Source: Subdoligranulum sp. CAG:314
GTDB lineage: Bacteria > Bacillota > Clostridia > Christensenellales > CAG-314
Direction of reading: 5' to 3'
Length of the DNA stretch: 64,000 nucleotides
Assembly (NCBI GenBank): GCA_000437915.1
Contig: FR900999.1
Location: 1 to 64,000 of the forward strand
Part shown: in pieces, positions 60,232-64,000 of the stretch
Layout of the letters: the number at the start of each line of letters is the position of its first letter
How positions within the stretch are numbered: position 1 is the first letter of the stretch
Program-made: the position numbers and the translations under genes
The notes under the pieces: generated by a model
What the model was told of the DNA's origin: nothing
Seen by the model: only the letters and a program-made list of their open reading frames with translations
Database searches by the model: none

Positions 60232-61038
60232 TTGGTTTATTTCGTAGCGACGCCTATCGGAAATCTCGGGGAAATAACGTCCCGAGCGACGGAGGTTTTG
60301 AAGTCTGCGGACGTGGTTTACTGCGAGGACACGCGCCGCAGCGCTCTTTTGTTGAAGCATATAGGCTCGTCGGCTCCGACAAGGAGCTACCACAAATTCA
60401 ACGAGGAGCAGCGCTTAAAAGAAATTTTGCAAGCGGCGCGCGAAGGAAAGAACATTGCGATTGTTTCCGACGCGGGTATGCCGTGCGTTTCCGACCCGGG
60501 ACGCGTTTTGGTAAACGCTCTGATTGAAGACGGCTTAAAGTATACCGTCGTCAGCGGAGCAAGCGCGTTTCTCAACGCTTTTGTTTTGAGCGGCTTTGCC
60601 GCGCCTTTTACCTTTGTCGGTTTTCTGCCCGAAAAAAAAGTTGACAGAGAAAGACTTATGCAAAGAGTTGCGTCCTTGTCCGCAATGATTTTTTACGCGG
60701 CGCCTCACGACGTCAACGAAAATCTCGGTTATCTGTACGAAAGGTTGGGAGACAGGAGAGTTGCGGTAATAAAAGAAATAAGCAAAATTCACGAAAAAGT
60801 GACTTTTTTCAATCTGTCCGAAGCGCGCGTCGAGGAGCCTCGCGGCGAATACGTGTTGGTGACGGACGGTGCAAATGAGGAAAACGCGCTCAACGGTTTA
60901 AGCGTGGAGGAGCACGTTTCGTTCTATGCGGACAAGGGCATGAGCAAAATGGAAGCAATCAAACAGACTGCAAAAGACAGGGGCACGAGCAAGAACGAAA
61001 TCTACAAACTCTTTTTCAACAAAGACGAAAACGATTGA
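60232..61038 (+). CDS. rsmI: 16S rRNA (cytidine-2'-O)-methyltransferase
   Basis: The 268-residue tetrapyrrole-methylase-fold enzyme 2'-O-methylates C1402 of 16S rRNA. The start YFVATPIGNLGEITSRA, CEDTRRSALLL, VSDAGMPCVSDPG and GFLPEKK are characteristic. The C-terminal helical domain (MSKMEAIKQTAKDRGTSKNEIYKLF) is present. It starts with TTG 60232, with AAGGAGG 8 bases upstream. Confidence 0.95.
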   Translation: MVYFVATPIGNLGEITSRATEVLKSADVVYCEDTRRSALLLKHIGSSAPTRSYHKFNEEQRLKEILQAAREGKNIAIVSDAGMPCVSDPGRVLVNALIEDGLKYTVVSGASAFLNAFVLSGFAAPFTFVGFLPEKKVDRERLMQRVASLSAMIFYAAPHDVNENLGYLYERLGDRRVAVIKEISKIHEKVTFFNLSEARVEEPRGEYVLVTDGANEENALNGLSVEEHVSFYADKGMSKMEAIKQTAKDRGTSKNEIYKLFFNKDEND

Positions 61039-61124
61039 AACGCAAACGGCAACACGGTTCGACAAAGAAAGACACGAGGAGAAAAACTGTGTTTTCAGTC
61101 TTGAAAATCAAGGCTTGATTGCAC

Positions 61125-61153
61125 TTGCAAAAATACAGGCGCTTTGATATAAT
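61125..61153 (+). promoter_or_regulatory. Promoter of the membrane-protein pair, leaderless
   Basis: TTGCAA (61125-61130), 17 bp and TATAAT (61148-61153), seven bases before the ATG at 61161. No ribosome site is present. Confidence 0.7.
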
Positions 61154-61160
61154 TTAACAA

Positions 61161-62123
61161 ATGTTGAAAACTCACGAAAGAATAGCGGTACTGGACGACT
61201 TCAAAGGTTTCATGCTGTTCTTTTATATTTTTGTCCAGGTCATGACGCTGCCCAAGACGTTTGCCACGCCCGAATGGTTTGCGCACAGCAAAATCGGCGG
61301 ACAAGCTTTGCCCTTCTTGTCAATAAGCATAAGCGATTTCGGTCCCGCGCTTTTCTTTTTCGTCATAGGCATGGCTGCCGTCTGCGCATTTGAAAACAGA
61401 GTAAAGAGGGACGGACTCAAAGCCGCGCGCAGGCACTATCTCTATCGCAACTTGGCGGTCGTGGGCATTGCCGCCGCTGCGCAGTTTGCGGGCAACGCCT
61501 TGTCAGGCTCCTCATACGACTGGAACGCGCTGTCGAGCGTGGGGTTTGTCGGCGTTTTGATGTATCCATTTCTGAGAAAAGGAACCTGGTTCCGTCTTTC
61601 CTCCGCCTGCGTCCTGCTTGCGTGGTATCAGCTTTTCCGTAGCGAGCTGTTTGCCCTTTTGGGAGGAAACGAGGGAGGCATTGCCGCCTGCTTCGGTTAT
61701 CTGGGGCTGACGCTGCTTGCTTCCGTGCTGTCCGATTTGCTGAAAAAGGAGCTTATGCTTTACGGCGCGGGAGTGGTTTGCCTCGGAGTCGCCGCTACTG
61801 TCGCGCGCTTTGTTTTGCCTCCCGTTTTCAGAGAGTACAACGTGTCGTATGTTCTGATGTCTTTGTTTGTGATTTCGCTGCTGTTCTACGGCTTTGCGGT
61901 AGTCAATTCCTTTGTGAAAAAGAACATACCTTACGTCAACTCGGTGGGAAAAAGTTTGTTGTTCTTTTTTGTACTCACCTACGGGAGCACTTTTTTGTCA
62001 AGACAGCTAATCAAAGCGCCGTTGACGCTTGCCGGCTGCATATTACTTTCCTGCATTATTTTTACGGTTTATTGTTTTATTGCAGGAGAGCTTGAACGCA
62101 GAAATATAGTTATAAAATTGTAA
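61161..62123 (+). CDS. Multi-pass membrane protein, DUF1624/HGSNAT-like (1)
   Basis: The 320-residue membrane protein has eight to ten helices. The N terminus RIAVLDDFKGFMLFFYI resembles the R-X3-LD-X2-(R/K)G start of heparan-alpha-glucosaminide N-acetyltransferase-like and DUF1624/DUF5009 proteins, which transfer acyl groups to sugars across the membrane. A conserved catalytic His is not obvious, so activity is uncertain. It is followed after 12 bp by a homologue of similar layout. Confidence 0.6.
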   Translation: MLKTHERIAVLDDFKGFMLFFYIFVQVMTLPKTFATPEWFAHSKIGGQALPFLSISISDFGPALFFFVIGMAAVCAFENRVKRDGLKAARRHYLYRNLAVVGIAAAAQFAGNALSGSSYDWNALSSVGFVGVLMYPFLRKGTWFRLSSACVLLAWYQLFRSELFALLGGNEGGIAACFGYLGLTLLASVLSDLLKKELMLYGAGVVCLGVAATVARFVLPPVFREYNVSYVLMSLFVISLLFYGFAVVNSFVKKNIPYVNSVGKSLLFFFVLTYGSTFLSRQLIKAPLTLAGCILLSCIIFTVYCFIAGELERRNIVIKL

Positions 62124-62135
62124 AGGAGAAAATTT

Positions 62136-63269
62136 ATGGAAGAAAAGCAAGTCGAGACTGTCGGAAACGATGCCGAAAAAGCGGACGGGACTCAAGTTCC
62201 CTTAGCAGCGCAGACGGAAGTCAAGGAAAACAAAATTGCCGCAATCGGGCGCAGCCGCGCGCTGGACAACGTGAGAGGATTTATTATTATCATGCTTGCG
62301 CTAAACAGCGTGTACGCCAAGCTTATGCCTGTTGCCAATCCTTTGGCATGGCTCGGACACGCAAACATAAACCCCTTCAACAGTATGCCGCAATACGGAA
62401 TTTATCTTGCGGACTTCGGCGCGCCTATTTTCATGCTGTCCATGGCGTTTGCCGCGGTGATAAGCTACAATAAAACGGTGTCGGCAGAGGGACGCGGGAA
62501 AGCAAACGGGAAATTTATGCGGCGTTATCTGGCGCTCATAGGCGTCGGATGCGCTTATGTTCTGATTTACAAATTCATAGAAATTTTTACCGGCGGCGAC
62601 GGAATATACAGAGGCAATCTCAATGTTCTTATCATATACGGCTTTGCGGGACTCATTTCCATGATTTTTTTCCGTCTGAAAAAATATTGGCGGCTTGGTG
62701 CGGGCGTCGCGCTCATAATCGCGTTTCAATGTCTGCATTTCATCGACAAGGCAATGCTTTACACCGTGAGCACGGAGTTCGGCGGTCTCATCGGTTCTGT
62801 CGGCTGGGCGGGATTTTTCCTTATCTGCACCTACTTCGGAGAAACCTATTTTTCCGGCGAGAGAAAGGAGTTTTATATAGCGGTCGGTGGAAGCGCGATT
62901 GTCGCAGCGCTCTTTGCGTTGGGCTTTTTCCTGACAAGGGACGGCGATATTCTGACCGACCTCGCGGCGCGTTTCTTTACGCTTAACCGTCTGATGTATT
63001 CTGCCTTTTATCTGTTCCTTACGCTTTTTACAAGTCTTGTGTGCTTCGCGTTCTTCGATTTGGTTTCCCGCGACAAAAAGATTATGTTTCTTACAGCGTG
63101 GGGGAGAAGCCCGCTTTTCTTCTATCTGTACGGATATGTGCTTTACCTTATTTGTTCGTTTTTGCCGAAAAGCTGGGTTATGTACGCGGTTTCCATTGTT
63201 TTCACTCTGGCGGCAATGATGGGCGTGGCTTATATTTTTGAAAAGAAAAATATCAAAATCAGTATCTGA
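62136..63269 (+). CDS. Multi-pass membrane protein, DUF1624/HGSNAT-like (2)
   Basis: The 377-residue protein has a 45-residue charged, probably disordered cytosolic N terminus and about ten helices. It carries the same entry motif, RSRALDNVRGFIIIML, and the loop YLADFGAPIFMLSMAFAAV, parallel to FGPALFFFVIGMAAV in the upstream paralogue. The ending WGRSPLFFYLYGYVLYL is typical of acyltransferase-3-like/DUF1624 proteins. It is likely a partner or duplicate of the first; substrate unknown. AAAGGAG lies about 9 bases before ATG. Confidence 0.6.
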   Translation: MEEKQVETVGNDAEKADGTQVPLAAQTEVKENKIAAIGRSRALDNVRGFIIIMLALNSVYAKLMPVANPLAWLGHANINPFNSMPQYGIYLADFGAPIFMLSMAFAAVISYNKTVSAEGRGKANGKFMRRYLALIGVGCAYVLIYKFIEIFTGGDGIYRGNLNVLIIYGFAGLISMIFFRLKKYWRLGAGVALIIAFQCLHFIDKAMLYTVSTEFGGLIGSVGWAGFFLICTYFGETYFSGERKEFYIAVGGSAIVAALFALGFFLTRDGDILTDLAARFFTLNRLMYSAFYLFLTLFTSLVCFAFFDLVSRDKKIMFLTAWGRSPLFFYLYGYVLYLICSFLPKSWVMYAVSIVFTLAAMMGVAYIFEKKNIKISI

Positions 63270-63291
63270 TTTTCAATTTTGCTTGTACAAA

Positions 63292-63325
63292 AAGCCGCAC
63301 GAATATTTCGTGCGGCTTGTTTTTT
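63292..63325. terminator. Bidirectional terminator
   Basis: AAGCCGCACGAA (63292-63303) pairs with TTCGTGCGGCTT (63307-63318). T-rich tails both ways separate convergent genes. Confidence 0.9.
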
Positions 63326-63342
63326 TGCGCCTGCCTTAATCG

Positions 63343-64000
63343 TCAAAGACTCTTTTTGAGTATTTCGCGTATTTCGTTTTTGTCCAGAGTTTTGTAACCA
63401 CCGTCCATAATCAGCACGCTGTCCGCAATATCGTTTATACTGCTTTCGGACGCGCCCAGCTCGGTTATGTTCATCACAAGCCCGATTTTTTTCATCCAGC
63501 TCTCCATTTTTTCCAAGCCTTCGAGAGCCGTCTGCTCGTCTGTCTTACCCTGCGTGTCGACGTTCCAGACGTTGACGGCGTATCTTCTGAATTTTTCGAG
63601 ACCGTAAGTGAGAATATGGCGGTAGTAAGGCAGAGAGACCGCCGAAAGCGTCATGCCGTGCGCCGCGTCCGTGTGCGCGCCGACTGCCTGTCCGAGCATA
63701 TGCACCTCCCAGTCGGTTGATTTTCCTTTCGCCACCAGCGTGTTCAGCGCCCAGGTCGCCGTCCACATAATGTTGCTGCGCGCCTCATAGTCCAACGGGT
63801 TTTTCACCGCCGCTTCGGCGCTGTTTATCAGCGACTTCAAAAGACCTTCCATGATATAGTCCGACGTATTGTCGTCCGTCCCCGAAAAATACTGTTCGAG
63901 TATGTGGGACATGATGTCGTAAATGCCCGAAATCATCTGATAGCGGGGCACCGTCATGGTAAACTCCGGATTGAGCACGGAGAATTTGGGAAAAACATTT
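63343..64000 (-). CDS. Iron-dependent alcohol (butanol) dehydrogenase, partial
   Basis: The 3' part (about 219 codons) of a class III alcohol dehydrogenase; the 5' part lies beyond the window edge. Metal ligands are visible: Asp and His in SGIYDIMSHILEQY, His in QAVGAHTDAAHG and the second His of the same motif. Residues NVFPKFSVLNPEFTMTVPRYQM and the C-terminal GASESSINDIADSVL match the BdhA/YqhD-type NAD(P)H-dependent butanol dehydrogenases. In this genome it could reduce butyraldehyde derived from butyryl-CoA; the enzymes in between are not in the window. Confidence 0.9.
   Translation of the reverse strand, partial: NVFPKFSVLNPEFTMTVPRYQMISGIYDIMSHILEQYFSGTDDNTSDYIMEGLLKSLINSAEAAVKNPLDYEARSNIMWTATWALNTLVAKGKSTDWEVHMLGQAVGAHTDAAHGMTLSAVSLPYYRHILTYGLEKFRRYAVNVWNVDTQGKTDEQTALEGLEKMESWMKKIGLVMNITELGASESSINDIADSVLIMDGGYKTLDKNEIREILKKSL

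Overview
The window looks like a chromosomal segment from an endospore-forming, anaerobic member of the Clostridia (Firmicutes). This rests on the gene order yabP-yabQ-divIC, a PdaB-type spore deacetylase, a DUF421/DUF4363 pair, the Bacillus-like replication cluster (Orn/Lys/Arg decarboxylase fold, tmk, holB, ricT, trmN6-like, rsmI), ECF vitamin transporters, a butyryl-CoA dehydrogenase/Etf set, a flavodiiron protein, strong Shine-Dalgarno sites, TTG/GTG starts and many U-tailed hairpin terminators. I cannot name a genus. Base composition is moderate. One stretch (about 34.7-35.2 kb) is visibly AT-richer.

Layout. 0-3.5 kb (minus strand): a free-standing tRNA-Ala/tRNA-Ile pair, ilvA-ridA (threonine deamination and clearance of its imine product) and a flavodiiron protein. 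3.8-8.3 kb: a type IIA topoisomerase pair whose A subunit lacks a recognisable GyrA box. 8.3-18.5 kb: an esterase, PdaB-like deacetylase, a double-OB SSB-family protein, a Cys-rich mini-protein, ECF S component plus coaX, uvrB-uvrA and a flavodoxin. 18.6-25.3 kb: DUF421/DUF4363, a THF-riboswitch-controlled folT, an MFS carrier, yabP-yabQ-divIC, a PlsC-zinc ribbon protein and a MarR regulator.

25.4-36.8 kb is the accessory part. It holds a very large lipoprotein with InlB-type and BspA-type repeats behind a promoter with palindromic operators, a tandem ~210-bp repeat built on the 3' end of tRNA-Gln, an ApbE-NusG domain II fusion with a Gx-type membrane protein, a second lipoprotein paralogue that has lost its 5' end, and two zinc-ribbon proteins (DUF6487-like and CFI-box).

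36.9-52.6 kb is a metabolic island headed by a TetR regulator. A MaoC-type hydratase, acyl-CoA dehydrogenase, EtfB, EtfA, thiolase and an SDR reductase together would make (or break) butyryl-CoA through the (R)-3-hydroxyacyl-CoA. They are followed by a KAS III/HMG-CoA-synthase-like gene, a Liv-type ABC importer and two alpha/beta hydrolases. Four TGAA-N5-TTCA palindromes lie at the tetR, maoC and thiolase promoters and define a likely local regulon. Two coding frames in this island are each interrupted by a single TAG: the KAS III-like gene, and a coiled-coil reading frame that runs in phase into livG.

52.7-61.0 kb holds housekeeping genes: MTA/SAH nucleosidase, glycerate kinase, phosphofructokinase, then the tmk-holB-ricT-trmN6-rsmI cluster with a small 2[4Fe-4S] ferredoxin inserted. 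61.1-64.0 kb holds two paralogous multi-pass membrane proteins and the 3' part of an iron-dependent butanol dehydrogenase running off the end.
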